Shown piece by piece: positions 41,180 through 55,000 of a DNA stretch of 64,000 nucleotides. The notes under the pieces were generated by a model. It was not told the origin of the DNA and did no database searches. It saw only the letters and a list, made by a program, of their open reading frames with translations. Location of the stretch: assembly GCF_000189635.1 (NCBI RefSeq), contig NW_002476377.1, positions 310,001 through 374,000 on the forward strand, in the 5' to 3' direction. The position numbers and the translations under genes are program-made. The DNA is from Tetrahymena thermophila SB210. Lineage: Eukaryota; Ciliophora; Oligohymenophorea; Hymenostomatida; Tetrahymenidae. Within the stretch, counting starts at the first letter, position 1. Each line of letters opens with the position of its first letter.

Positions 41180-41775
41180 TCACATATTTTCTTTATTGAC
41201 AAGCTTAATTGTGTTAGCCCTTGTTTTTCTGTTCATTAGTAAGTTGTTTTTTCCTAAGCTTAAAGTGACTGGAGAAGGATGTTTGAGAGAAGTATTAATT
41301 TCTTCTTCTGTTTATCTAGAAAAAGCTATAGCGTTTTTGGCATTGTCATTTGGTGAGGAATTCCTCTATTTAAGACTAATTATACCCATTTTTCTTTCTT
41401 TGTAATACTCATATTATTTTTCTATGGGATTTACCTATATTATATTGTTGGCATCTAGCCATTGAGTGATTTTTTTTTCAAGGCAATCAACTATATCATC
41501 AGTGATTGGAAGAGGATCTGGATCGCTTAGGAGATTCATTACTTATTGAGGGAAAGATGGTATTTCAGCCTTTTTAGACTTTTATTTTTTTGAATTGTTG
41601 TTACATTTTTGATCTGTTTGATTCATTTGATCAGAAACTATGTACTTAGTGATTGGCATATATTATATCTTTTCTATTTATTATGAATCTATCCTTATTT
41701 GCTGTGAGCTTTAAGGAATGTAAATATGTCTTTAGGTGAAATTGTCTTTTGTCTTTTTTTTAATTCTTTGATGTT
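41180..41775 (-). CDS. Small basic protein, unknown function (5' end unresolved)
   Basis: Two exons are clear: 41646-41775 (reading NIKELKKRQKTISPKDIFTF) and 41180-41613, joined in frame across a 32-base GT...AG intron, ending KLVNKENM then TGA. About 187 residues are visible. A mid-region EIPSFPQQVMNLLSDPDPLP and an acidic/hydrophobic DDIVDCLEKKITQWLD helix suggest folded parts; the ends are Lys/Asn/Ser-rich. No family recognised. The sequence before 41775 looks like an acceptor (TTTAAAATAG), so at least one more 5' exon exists. The ATG at about 42.05 kb (MDKFYQIIQN) is one candidate but is not proven. Convergent with the PP4R3-like candidate. Confidence 0.6.
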
Positions 41776-41839
41776 CTATTTTAAAGAAATTAATTATTAA
41801 ATTTTGATTAATTCAAGATAAGAGTTGATAAATAATAAG

Positions 41840-41874
41840 TAGATAGATAGATAGATAAATAGATATATAGAGTG
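41840..41874. repeat. GATA tetranucleotide microsatellite
   Basis: About 35 bases of imperfect GATA repeats (agatagatagatagataaatagat and on) upstream of, or in the 5' intron of, the small basic protein gene. A simple sequence repeat; no function implied. Confidence 0.7.
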
Positions 41875-42527
41875 ATCATTGCATTACTGATTAAAGATAA
41901 TTAAAATATTTGAGGGTTAATGTTATTTATTTATTGATAAACAAATAGAAAAAAAAAATTGTGGGGAGGTGAAATTTACAGCAAATACTTATATTACAAG
42001 CATAAACATTTTAAATGATCTGATAAAATTTATCCATGTACTTGAATATGCGATAATTAGTTGTTGATACTAATCAAAATATCTATATCTATTTGCATCA
42101 CTAATAAGTAAATTATTACTGATAAGTAAATCTCTGGTTTCTATTTTTTTGTGTCATTTAAAACTTGTAATCAACAAATTCAGTCTTGTAATTAACATTT
42201 AATTAGCAGACGTAATTTAATCTGCTAATCCAATCTATAATTTAGGTAGAAAATTCAATTTTGTATCTAGAAATTATTTTCTAATTTAGTTTTGATAGTA
42301 AAAAAATATATCAAATGATGTAGATAGATAATTAGAAATATTGGAATTTATTTTTTAAAAATTTTTTAATTGTAAATTAAAAATTTGAAATTTCCGAATT
42401 GATTTAATTACTCTAAATATAATTTTTTTTTACACTAATTTTAATTAAAGTTATTTATATTATGTTTTTATAACTTGCTAATTTATATTGATAAACTATT
42501 TTATCATTCTAAGAATTCTAAATTCGT

Positions 42528-45500
42528 TCACTATTCGGATTCAGCACTGCTGTAAGGCTCTTCTGTCTATTCTTTAGTTTTAAGCTCCTCTATTTAATCT
42601 TATAGAGGTTTATTAAATGTCTCTCTTAAAAATATAGATGCTACCAGACCCAAAACTCCAATTATTCCTACAAATACCATTTATCCTAAGCCTATTGAAT
42701 CAGCCTTTGAAACAACATATGGAGCGACTACACTTCCGAAGTTGCCCAAGCCAAAAATAATACCAGCTCCTACTGATCTTACTTATGTAGGATATCTGTT
42801 TTTGTGAATAAAAAATGAATGATGAATATGAAGTAATAAAATATTTGTTTTTACAGTTCAGGAATATAAACTTAGAATATACCAAGCTAGAATATATTAG
42901 AAACTCTTAAAAGACCAATAAAGGCTGTTTATGTTTCGTTATTTTTTACAATCGAATAGCTCAAGCAAATTAAGATAGACAAAAAAGTTGCTATAATAAT
43001 ACTTCTTTTTCTTAAGAATTTCGGTATTATAAAGTTACTTATAATTAAAGTAATTAGTTCTCCCGTTCCAGCTACTAGCTGATTCAAATACAAGTCATAA
43101 CCTATTAAGATTAGAATAATTAAATACTTTCACGTAAATTTACATAATTTGTTACAAATAAAAATAGTAGCTCATTTTAAAATTACAGAAACTAAATTTA
43201 ATCAATAAAATTGTTTGAAATAAAAACTTTTATTTTAATAGCCAATTTTTAAACTAAATGTGTAACTCAATTGAAATGTTATTCATAAAAACGTTTAAAA
43301 ATTTTAATTTAAAGTTAGCGAAGAATATTTGCTAAAATTAGAGGTCACTTTTATAGCAAAATAATAGTGAATAATACACTATTTGAATGAAGAGTATTTA
43401 TTTGTGTCTATTTTGTAAATAATTTTAATTATCAAATAAATGAGTTAAATATACACTTTTTTAGGCTGCACATACTTTTCAATATTAAAATTATAATTTG
43501 TTACAAAGATTCAAGTAACATTATTGATTAAGGGTAAATTGATAGACTTTGAGATATTTTTATAAGATATAATTAAAATTGAAATACCGATTCCAGAAAG
43601 AGCGAATTAACAGCCGAAGTAGAAGACTTGAATAGTCATCATAACTGTACATGAAGCTACAGTGATCTTTCTAAGAGATTTGTACTTGAATAATGCCAGA
43701 AAATTAAAAAGTAAGTTATCTTCAGGCTTTTTTTCATTCTCAAAATCATCTCCCAAAAATGTTTCTGAAACTTTTAGATTTTGATAGAATTGAAATTAGT
43801 TTATTAATAATAAGAGCCAAAATATATTTTGTGATTCCCAGATAATTAATTATTAATTTTAAATTACTTATTAGCTCTTTTTTATTGAATTTTGAAATCT
43901 TCTTAAGGGAAAGTATAGCACTGTCTATATTATTCCTTGAAATATAATAACTAGGTGATTCAATAACGAATATTAAAGGTATATTTAGAACTAAAGAAGG
44001 AATCATGATCCAAAAGATTATCATATTTCTGAAATCCTAAATAAGATATGCAATTGGTGAGAGCAAGATTTCTCCAATTGCCCAAGCTATCATCAACATC
44101 AAACTCGCCATCTACCTTAAAAAATTTAAAACTTCATAAATTAATTTCAAGCAAACGAGTTTAATTTGAAAACTTTAAAAACTGCTTTTAATTATTTCAA
44201 ATTCAAGCGAGTATCATTCATTTTTAATTATTTTTTTTTTTTTCATTTTACATGTCTGTGGTTATTTTAAGCAGATATTATTGTTAATATATGAATTCGC
44301 AGTAAAAATAAAAATGAAAACAAATTATAAAAAGTATATCTGAACAATTTTATTCCAAGTCAAATAAAAGTTGAAGAAAAATAGAAATTTAAATAAAAAT
44401 AAGCTATTAAACTAATCGTTTTGCTAAAAATACTTTTATATTTTAACTCATTTTAAAAATTGCATAATTTGTCAAGTTAAATATGTTTTTTGAATGTCTT
44501 TGATTTATTTGTTTATTATTCAATAAAAAATGTATTTTAAAAATCCTAATTTCATCTAAGATTTAACAATATTAAATACAATTTTCTATTTCTTTTTTCA
44601 ATACAAAAGACATTTTAATTTACTATTTTTTCTTTAAAGTAGAAATTAAAGATTTTTCTTCTATTAAAATATCTAATTAATTATCACTCAATCAATCGAG
44701 TTGATGAATTTTTATTTTTAAGATTTCATACTAACTTTAAAATCAATCATTGAATAAAAATTATTTATTTATTTATTTATTTTACATTATTTTTTCAAAA
44801 TAATATATTAGCCAACAATATTATTATTATGAATATTAGATTTTAGAATCTGTAATTTTGTCAGAATCTTTTAATATTTATTGAGTTAAGTGTAAATTAA
44901 TAATCTTTCGTTTAGTATTTATTTCAAATTTACTAATCTTATAATATTTAGATATCAATGTAAGTAATAACATCCAATATAAAAATTGAAAACAAAATCA
45001 AATTATGTGAATGTACCTGTATTATTCTGATGTTTCTTCATTTAGCAGTAACAAAAGTAGATTCAGAACTGGCCAAGAAAAGAAACCAACTATAAAATTC
45101 ATAATAATTAATACAATTTAGCTGTAGGTAAACGCAATTCCAATTGTGCACATGCTTGATATAAACCACGAAATCTGTAAAACCAATTTACGTCCATATA
45201 TATCTCCCGCAATACCTAATAAAATGTTGCCAAAAATGCTTCCTACAAAAAGCATAGAGCAAGCCAAGTCTCTTATATTAGAATTATTACAATACATGTC
45301 AAACTATATTGAATAAGTACTTTTTTAATCAGGATCCAAGATTTATTTATCGCAGCCACCATCATTTTCATCGCATATTTCGTTTTAGGGATCTATTTTT
45401 TTATAATTAAAACAACATAAAGCATTTTATATGTATTTTTTTAATTTAAAAAAGCAATAAGATTTTTTATAAGTTCTGGTTTAAAGCTAAACTTTTAATA

Positions 45501-45781
45501 TATTTTATTGCTATAATATTACTATCAGGATTGCTTTAGCATAAAAATTTAGGAGGAAGGTAAATAAAAGTAGCGCTAAGCATAAGCATTGATATTTCAA
45601 TTAAGATCAAAACAAAGAAAAAAAGTATATATTTTTAGTATCTATTAAATCCACCAGCACTTTTCAAATACCGTTCTATGGTTTTATGAGTATCTTCTAT
45701 CGTAAAACTACCTTTTTTATCATTCAAATTTTAATTAAAATCAACTTAATTCAAATTTTCTGGTTAAGCTAAAGACGACAT
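42528..45781 (-). CDS. Major facilitator superfamily transporter A (SLC22/SV2-like)
   Basis: A roughly 500-residue twelve-helix carrier split by several introns. The start is the ATG at 45781 (MSSLAQPENLNQVDF). The first helix is in YILFFFVLILIEISMLML, followed by an extracellular loop with paired cysteines (EICDENDGGCDKQ). The helix 2-3 loop carries the family signature GDIYGRK. Later parts include FNFIVGFFSWPVLNLLLLLL-type helices, LNEETSEQYR, VIESPSYYISR and a C-terminal GSVVAPYVVSKADSIG, and the protein ends ETFNKPLQDQIEELK...SAESEQ at the TGA at 42528. Loop cysteines and the ETSE and ESPxYxxS motifs fit the organic-ion/SV2-like branch. Introns lie near 45.4-45.55, 45.0, 44.1, 43.45, 43.1 and 42.85 kb, some several hundred bases. 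Substrate unknown. It is the upstream-in-map member of a tandem pair. Confidence 0.9.
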
Positions 45782-46405
45782 TTATTTATTTAACAAGTTA
45801 TCTTAGCAAATTAAATAACCTTAGAATATTTAGATCTTATATATATAAATATAATTTAGATGATATATTTCTAAAACCAGATTTACATAGTTTAACAAAT
45901 CTAAAAAGTAATTCTTTAAAGTTTATCCTCAAAAAAATATGTAAAGTAAAGTATTTTAATAAATTTGTTGCAAAATTAAAAGCAATAAGAAATATTTGAA
46001 TAGTAGAATGAGCAAATATATTCTAAATGAGCCTTATTATAATTGATATAAAAATTATAGCAGTGAATAATTGATGTATTTACAAATATTATAATATTAA
46101 TACACTTTTTATTATTAGATATAATTGTTAAAATCTATATATTCCACAAGATCAAAGTTAATAAACTGGTTATTCAATTCAAAAAGTTTAAAAGAAGCAA
46201 AAAGAAAATGTATTACAAATTTAATAACATTTTCAAGATACTTAACTTTTGAATAATTTTTTCATTTAAATTATTTAATTTCCGTTAATCATTTATTAAA
46301 ATCTGTGAATTAATTTTTAAAGGTTTATGCCAATCAGCAAAAATAAATAAATAAATAAATAATTCAATAAAATAATTTTTTAATAATAATAAGTTAAAAA
46401 ATAGT
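45782..46405. other. Intergenic between tandem MFS genes
   Basis: About 620 bases separating the start of transporter A from the stop of transporter B, both minus strand. Very AT rich; no coding sequence seen. It should carry the promoter of transporter A. Confidence 0.35.
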
Positions 46406-48648
46406 TCATTTCACATTTTCTTTTTTATCAGAACTAAATATGTTTGTTGATTAGTCTTAGTTTTTTAATTCTCTAATTTAATTTTCAAGAGGTTTATTTA
46501 AAGTTTCTTATAAAAAGAAACATGCTAAAAATCCTATCACACCCACCAAACCTATCAAGACCATATTTGGGAGTTCAATTTTACTAGCTTGGCTAACAAT
46601 GTAAGGAGCCAAGACACTCCCTAGATTTCCTAGTCCAAAAATAATACCTGTACCAACTGATCTTACTTGTGTTGGAAATCTTTGCAAAAATATAAATTAA
46701 AAAAGAAACAAGTATAAAAGGTAAATTTACAGCTCAGGGATATAGACTTAGAAAATACCAAACTAAAATCCATTAGAAACTCTGAGCAATCCTACAAAAC
46801 TTGTTTATAATGCATTATCAGAAAAAATAGAATAGCTCAAACAAATCAGGATGCAACCAATATTAGCAATTATAGAACCTACCTTCCTTCTTATCTTTGG
46901 AATTATAAAAACTCCAACTAGTAAAGGTATTAATTCACCAAAGCTTGCAACTGCTTAGTTTAAATATAAACTATACCCTTTTTAAAAATAGAAATATAAA
47001 AATTAAAAAGATTCTTTTAGAATAAAAAAGGCACAATAAGAATGATAAAAATAATTTTATATTTAAAGCAATACCAACTCCTTCTAAAGCAAATTCAGAA
47101 CCGAAATAAAAAACATAGGTGCATATCATAATCAAGGAAGAAGCAATTGTGATTCCTCTTAATGATTTGAACTTAAACAAAGCAAAAATGTTAAACCAAA
47201 TGCTTTCATCTTTAAAATCCTTATGAAAATCAACTTAAAATAACTAATCGCCGACTATTTATTTTAATAATAAATTTTTAATAAGTATATATTCATAAAA
47301 TTAATAATAAAATTGCTACTTTCAAATTCTTTCTTATTAAACTTAGCCAATTTTTAGAAACATTATATCGTCTTATCCAATAGATTCTTAGAGAGGCAAT
47401 AACTTGGAGATTCTATTACAAAAAATAATGGGATATTTAATAAAAGAGAAGGGATCATAATCCAATAAAACATTAAATCCCTATAGTCATTTATAAGATA
47501 TGCTAGAGGCAGTAAACAAATTTCACCTATTGCCCATGCTACCATTAGCATTTAGCTTGAAAATTGTCTATAAATAAATAAAATATTTTACTTTTAAAAA
47601 TTAATTTGGTTAATTTAACTATTTAATTATTATTTAACTCAGTGGTAATAGAGAAGCTATTTTGAATAAAATTCAAATTTTTTATAAAAAAAAATGGAGT
47701 ATTTTTTAGTTGATAAATTTAAAAATAACTCATTTTGTTAATAAGTTTATTCAAAAAAAATATTATTTCTCTTTCTGATATAGAAATTTTTTGATGATGA
47801 TCTTTATTTGATCAATAATCTGGGTGTATTAATTAGTAATTCCTAAATAGTAGCTAATTATACCTATGAGACTCGGATGTTTCTTCATTAACCAACAGTA
47901 ATAATAAGTTCTACACAGGCTAAGAAAAAAATCCAAATGTAAAATTCATTACAATCAGTAATGGAATGCTCTGTGCTAAAGTTATCCCTACTATAGATAG
48001 GCTTGAAGCTGCCCATGACATAATCAAGATTTTTTTACGCCCAAAAATATCTCCTACAATACCAAGTAAAATACTACCAATGACACTACCTACAAAAAGT
48101 AAAGAACATGCTATTTCTCTAAACTCAGATTAATCACAATACATCTCTAATTAAATCGCATAAGTAGATTTTTAATTGGGAGCTAATATTTAGGCTTTAC
48201 ACCCTCCTTCAGATTCTTCACATTCCACATTATTCTAGATGTTCTCTTAGTATGTCTGCTTTTATTCAGAGTTATTTATGTCTGTTTAAATTTATCTATG
48301 AAGTTTATCATAATATTCAGAATTAATATTAGTTTCTCCATATCCTTATTTCACAACTTTACTAAAAGCCTTTTGCTCTGATTGATCGCAAATGAACTTA
48401 GGAGGAAGGTAGATAAATGATTAGCTTAGATTTACCATCGAAATTATCATCATTACAAAAAAGAAGAAGATAAGCATGATCTTCTGATATCTATTAAAAC
48501 CTCCAGCCTTTTGCAGATATTCTTCTATCAACTTATTGGACTAGTCTGAAGTTTAATTTTCATGTTGTTATATTAATTAATTTTCAAGCTATTCTTATTG
48601 CTCACGTGTATCTTAGCTTTCATTTTCATAAGTACTGCTATTGTTCAT
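46406..48648 (-). CDS. Major facilitator superfamily transporter B, tandem paralogue of A
   Basis: Starts at the ATG at 48648 (MNNSSTYENESQDTREQQ) and stops at 46406. It shares with A the N-terminal AGGFNRYQK, the IYLPPKF before the loop, the GGC-x-x-QIL loop cysteines, QKSTYAIQLEMYCDQS, the signature GDIFGRKK, LVNEETSESHR, VIESPSYCLS and the C-terminal ETLNKPLENQIRELK. The luminal loop after helix 1 is much longer than in A (about 100 residues, Gln/Glu-rich). Intron positions look similar (about 47.8, 47.55-47.6, 47.25-47.3, 46.7 kb), which supports gene duplication. About 560 residues. As for A, the branch is SLC22/SV2-like and the substrate is unknown. All key family motifs are intact, so both copies look functional. 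Confidence 0.9.
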
Positions 48649-49648
48649 CAAATGTAATATTTAAAATTGATTTTGCTTTTTTTTTAATTACTAACTATTT
48701 ATTATATGCATTGATCTAGCATCAAGTTAATTGATTGAGTAAACAAATTTAAATAGAGTATTTTTAATAGATATTTATAGTAAATCTATTTAAATTGAAT
48801 AAGTCCAAATTATCATTATAGAAATTCCACATATTTGTCTGTGATAAAGCAAAACATTTTATAAAATCATTCATTCCCAAATAGTTTTGAGTTTAATTGA
48901 ATTTTATAAAAATTTATTTATAAGAATAGAAAGTTGCTTAAAATTAGTTGGTTGTATTTAAAAATATTAATTAATATTTTTTAAATTTATCCTGTTGCTA
49001 GAACAGATTTCTAACTTCTCAAAGTCATAACATTTAAAATTCAAGAAGTATGAGTAAACTGTATAACTATAAAATATCTTCAAGTGTTGTTGTGTTAATT
49101 AACAATTTAAAGTGAAAAATTAAGAAAAACAAAAATTAATTAATTTTCTTTTAAAGTTGTAAATATGTATGCAGAGCTAAATTTCTTGTTCATTTAAAAT
49201 TCATCTTACATTTTATTTAATAAATAATGTGTAAAAATTAAATTAAAAATCAATTTTAAATATTTTTGAACAGATTTGAAGACACTATAAATTTAATGTA
49301 TCTATCTATTTTATTTCTTTTATTTTAATCCTTCACTTTATGTATGTATGTATTTATGTATAAATAACATAGCTTTTTCAACTTTTTATTGTACTTTTAC
49401 AAAAATTCTTGACTGTAGTTAAAATTTTAGAAAATTGATAGGTAAGAAGGTGAAATGATTCCCCATACATACATATATAAATATAAATTAAAATGAATAA
49501 TTTTACTAAAAAATAATATTTTTAAATTCTAAATATAAAATTAAACTTTAAAGTAAAATAATTAATTTTTTAAAGAATTAGTATGCTTAATTAACTTTTC
49601 TTTGCTTAAAAAATCTGGTTAAATAATATTTATATAACGAGAATATTA
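48649..49648. other. AT-rich intergenic region
   Basis: About 1 kb between transporter B and the TPR gene. No gene-like frame seen; presumably the promoter of B and the 3' end of the TPR gene. Confidence 0.35.
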
Positions 49649-51154
49649 TCAATCGAAATAAAAATCTAAATGAGAATATTCATTTCTGTAAATAAGATAT
49701 TACTAAACATGCTTTTAATACGTAATTAATTATAAAACTTGTCTTAAGTTATCTAGCCTATCATAAAATAGTATTTTAAAGTTTAATGTCTTAACTTAAT
49801 TAGCAAAGTTATTAAATTTTGTGACAGCTCCTTGCTCTTATTATTCTATTAAGTAAAGAGCATAAATTTATAATTCTATTTCAGATTCATCTATTATTTT
49901 ACATACTTAGCTTATATTATAGTTATCGTAATTTTTATAAACATAATTTGAGGCTTTAAAGAAGTGTTTGAGTGAGTTTTAATATAAATTTTCTTCTAAA
50001 AAACATCTACCTAGCATAGAATGGGCTTTATATTATATATAAGTATCATTTTTAGATAGCTAGAGGCAAACAAAGTAAGAATGTATTGCATTAAGATATT
50101 AATTATTAGCTTTTTGAATTTCTCCTAAAGTCATATAAATTTACTCGTTTTCAGGCTGAAGTTCAATACTCTTTAAAATTAAATTTTTTGATAATTCAAT
50201 ATCAGATGAAGCTAAATGATAAGCTAATTCTATATAATTATTTATATATTGAGGATCTAGATCTAGGCCTTCTTAAAACTTTAAAATCCCTTCTTCATAT
50301 TCCTTTTGTTTACACAAAAATTTACCATATGCACAGCACGCCCTCGCTTATCTAGGCATTACATCATAGCACTTTTAATAATACCACTTGGCTTTTTCTT
50401 TATTTTTTCTTGATTCATAATATTTTGCTTAGTTGCTCATAATAAAGTTATTGTTTGGACAAAGGTTTTCAGCTTCTTAAAAGTATTTTTCTGCTTAATC
50501 AAAATCCATCAACTATGAATAACAAAGAGCTACATTATTAGAAATACTTGGATATTAAGGATTTAATTAATAAAGCTATAAGGAGAATTTTAAGCACTAC
50601 TATTACTTATCAGAATAATAGTAAGAAAATCCTAAAAAGCTCAAAACATCTTATTTAAAATCTTCTAAAAGGTTTGAAGATTCTTATAGGGCTTATAAAG
50701 CTTCTTCTAGTTTATCTTAATCCCTATTGATAATTAAATAAGTTCCATATCCATACAACTGGACTCCTTTTTAAAATTCATCTTTATTCCCGCACAAAAT
50801 ATTTAATTCTTTGAATTTTTCATACACTTCCTTTAAATCAGGAGCAATTTTCCTGCATAAGTACTCATTATAATAATAAACTTAAATACAATAATTAATT
50901 CTCACTATTAAGTCAATAGCATCTATTAAAACATCTTTTTCCTACTTCTATTCAACTAAAAGTTGTTGAAAAATTTGTATCCCCTGATTGACCTAACCTA
51001 ATTCAAAGTAACTTAATCCTCTATAAAGCTGCAAAAGTTGGTGAGAGTTAAAGCTCAAGCTTTAATCTAACTCTTCTACTTTTGCAATACATTCTTACAG
51101 TTTATAATTTTAATAAAGGCTACGTACCTCTTTGACTAAAATACTATCTTACAT
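49649..51154 (-). CDS. Tetratricopeptide-repeat (TPR) protein
   Basis: An intronless frame of 501 residues from the ATG at 51154 (MQDSILVKEVRSLYQNY) to the TGA at 49649. TPR units of 34 residues are visible, with the usual Y/A-L-G-A/F-Y-P pattern: LLQLYRGLSYFELGQVNQGI, SLQLYQLNPQYPSISNNVAL, DFDQAEKYFQEAENLCPNNN, KWYYQKCYDVMPRQARACC, KFQEGLDLDPQYINNYIELA and SIELQPENEQIYMTLGEIQ. About eight to ten repeats fill most of the protein. There is no J, kinase or membrane domain. TPR arrays bind partner proteins; the length and repeat style would fit assembly factors or intraflagellar-transport and anaphase-complex-like adaptors, but no one family stands out. Many Gln are TAA/TAG. Confidence 0.88.
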
Positions 51155-52027
51155 TTTTCTCTTTTTTATATATGATAAAATTAATATCTTTGAGTAGTAA
51201 ATAAATAAATTAAGCACTTATTTGTAACAAAAATGAATGAATATTATTTTTAATAGTATTTAAAAATTGAATACTTGAGTTTGTAAACATCACCATTTAT
51301 CTTTCACTATAATAATATATTAAAAGTAAATTGGAAAGGAAGGAAAGAATTATTTAGTTATTAATTATGATTAATTCTAAGATTTTTTAATAAATGTAAA
51401 TCAAAAATTTAATGTTAAAAAACACAAAAAGAATAGTAAATTTGTTACTTTTATAAATCATTTTTCTTTGTAAATCATAAAAATCATTACCAAATTTTAA
51501 AATAAAAATGGTGTTTATAATAGTAGGCAGGCATGTTTATTTTTAGTCAATATCAGAAAAGCATAAATTAAATTTCTTTGATATAATTAAATTAATTTCT
51601 AAAGAGTCTAGATATTTTTGTAAGAATAAAGCCTCTATTAAGGATTACCATAACTCTTTAACTTAAATACATTTTAAAGACATATTTGTTCTCTTAAATT
51701 CATTAGATAGACGATATTTAATGAATTCTATTTAAGTATTTAACCAACCATTGATATTAAATTTTTAAAAAGTGATAGATTGAAAAGTAGAACTTCACTA
51801 TCTCCATTAAAAGAGCAACGTTAAACTATATAAATATTAAGTATCTTCTATAGTTGTTAAAAGCATCTACTAAAGTAAAAGAAATAATTACATCATTGTC
51901 GTAATTTAATAGAAAAATATGCCTTTAAATATAAAAAATTAAAATTCTAATCAGATAAGAATAATTATAAACAAACAAATAATCAATAAAAAAGTATTTA
52001 TAAACAGAATCTCAAAAATTATAAAAG
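51155..52027. other. Intergenic between divergent TPR and vWA genes
   Basis: About 870 bases, AT-rich, between two divergent start codons. Must contain both promoters. No specific site recognised. Confidence 0.4.
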
Positions 52028-55000
52028 ATGGAAAATAAACTCTATAATATCTTTAGAATCCCTTAAGTTAGCACAGAGAAGGTGTCTTCTGCATTGATTG
52101 GTGTTTTAGATGCGTCTGGATCTATGAGCTCATACTGGCCTTTTGCTGCAAGAAGCTGGAATCAAATATCTTAAAACCATCCTAATTCTGTAAAAAATTG
52201 ATTTGAATAAACTACCTCTTATTTGATAGAACCAAATAAATATCTTTTACAAATCTTACTCCAAAATATTTAAATATTTTTTTTAAAAAACAGTATTGCA
52301 TCACATTCTCAACTAAAGCTGCAGAAAGAAAGCTTCCTTTGTCAGAGAATATAAACCAATACGACTGCTCTTCAACAAATATTGTTGGAGGATTCGAAGT
52401 TTTAAACGAAATGTTGTAAAGACCATCTATGGGCAATAATGTTACTGTTGTTTTTATAAGTGATGGTCAAGATGACAACAATTCAACACTCCCAAATAGA
52501 ATTACTAAACTTAAGATTACACATTAAAAAAAGATCAATTTCATTTCTATAGGTGTTGGATCTGGATTCCCTACTTTCGTAGCCATGAATCTTAGAGATA
52601 TTTATCACAATGGAGAGTCTTCTCTTCCTCCTGTCTTTTTAATTGAAAATGTATATTTTGTTATTCTGAACACTTTTAATATAAAAATAATTAAAGCAAT
52701 AAATTTTGATGAAATGCTAATAAATTAAATTCAGCAACAAATATAAATTATAAATTAATTTGATTTCACTTAATATCTTAGTTTTTACATAATTTTTAAT
52801 AAGTTAAATTATTTAAAATTATATTATTAATTAATTAATTAATGAAATAATTATATTTTAAATTTTAAGTTATTTAAATATTCTATATTTAATAGACTAA
52901 TGAATAATCAGTTTGGTCATCTACATTTGAATCCTTGCTTCCTTATACTTTCCACTCTGCAAAAATTTCAATTAGTCCTGCAGTTAAGGTTCTCCCTTGG
53001 CTCCCTTCAACAAAAGAGGTAAAAGATACTATTTTAAATCTTGTTTAAAGAAGAAAATAAATTAATTTTCAACACTTTATTTATATTATACCAACCACCA
53101 AATAACTAAACTTTTAAATTTGAATTTTAGGTTTATGAAAACTCTTGGGTGATCAGTTACGAAGATAAAATCACAGTTAACAGCACTACTTAAGTTGAAA
53201 GACAATAATTCCTTTCACCTACCGAATTGATTGACATAGCTAAAGGATGGCTTAGTGAACTTTAAATTTCTTCTTTAAAGAAGGAGGCTAAGGATAATGC
53301 AAAAGAAGCTCTCAACATTTTGAATGGATGGAAATGCTACTTCATTGATTCTAAAAATCCTACTACTAAAGAAACATTCAATCAAAGACTGATGAAAAAA
53401 TAACAAAATACTATTAACTTCAACATCCAAGTCATTTTCAAAGAAATTAAATCTATTGCTGAAGATGTCATTTTAAGTAATTAAATTTTTTGAAAAAAAA
53501 ATTTAAAAATTTTTAATTTAATTTAAAAAGGTCAACTCAGTGATGTTGAGGCTGCTAAGAGATTAGCAATTGGTACATAAACTGGTAAGTATCATAGTGC
53601 AGCTTTGTAATTGAAAGGTATTACTGTTTCAGATTACATTCAAGCCAGAGATCACTTCATTAATGTAGCTATATCTATCATATAAAGATTATTCATATTA
53701 ATTTATTCATTAAAAATATATAAAGGTTTTCTAGCAAACAACTTTTTCAAATGAATCTGATTAAGAACCTTCAGTTATATCTCTCTAGAATTAGAAAGAT
53801 GTATTTAAGGAGGCTGATTTGATAGAAGGTCTCAAGGGTTGTCCTAATCAGTATGATTTAGTTGAAAATTTCCCTCTTGTTGGACACTCCGTTTAGTAAA
53901 ATTTTATTGGAAGTTATTTTTTTTAAATGCTAAAATTAATATAATATTATAGGATTAAGAGAAGTGATGGTGCTATGATTAACCCCTATATGCTTAAAAT
54001 CAAAAGCATTGCTATGCATCACAAAGTTTGTGATACAGTTTCTTTGTAGGCTGGTAATAATGAGTTAAAGATGAAGATTGGAGATGATGAAGAGGAAATT
54101 ATAAATGCAGTTATTCCCCTTTTCAGCAAAAAGGATTTAGATTTAAAGCCTTTGATTAACACTAAGCTCTATCATATTTTGATGACATTCAATGTTATGG
54201 GTAATGCAGATACCTGTTTCGAAAATGCCTACTTGGGTTTACTTGCAAATGCTTGCTATTTCTTAATTAATCAAACAGCTAGTGAATGGCGCACTCATAT
54301 GCTTGATTTAGTGGCTAATACCCTCTCTATGACTTACGCTGATCGTTAGGGTTATAAAAGCTATGCAAAGGCCTTGGTCGAAACTCCTAGAACAGCACTA
54401 ATTACTGAGCATCCAGAAATAGAAACTAAATGTGAAGATTTAACAAAAGCAATTTTAGTTCTCTTCTACCTTGTTTATAGTAAAGAATTGACTGATATTG
54501 AAAAAATTTAAGAAATTGTCTATGCAATTTATGCCGAAGCCTATGGCCGTAACTACCCCTCAGAGACAGCACTTGAGACCTTCTTCAAAATTCAATTACC
54601 CGAAGGCGTAAATTTAATTAATTATTAAAAATTTTACCAAATCTCAAATTAAAAAAATATATTTAATGATCATTAAACTTTAACTAGAACTATTTTAAGT
54701 AAACTTTTAAAATGTAATTTTTGCTAATAAAATATAGGCCGTCCTCCCTGAATTTTTGGAAGAATAAAAATAGATAATTGATAATTTCCCTCCCGTCGAG
54801 ACATTCTTTACTTAATACGAAATGAAAAATGAAATTGAAAATAGAATTAGTGCACTTGAACTTAAAGTTGGGTTTGAAATTTCAGCTAAGTTTATGCATT
54901 CTGATTGCGAATTTATGAAGTACAATAAAGTAGGAATCAAGGGACTCAATAAAGTTTTTAATTACTTCCTTCCTGATAGAGAACTCCCTGAATACGATAA

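Noticed and set aside
41151..41405. Plus-strand hydrophobic 84-codon frame
   Set aside because: Antisense shadow of the minus-strand basic protein gene; hydrophobicity comes from its Lys/Asn codons read in reverse.
52212..52436. Minus-strand frame of 74 codons
   Set aside because: Antisense to exon 2 and intron 1 of the vWA gene, whose frame and motifs are clear.
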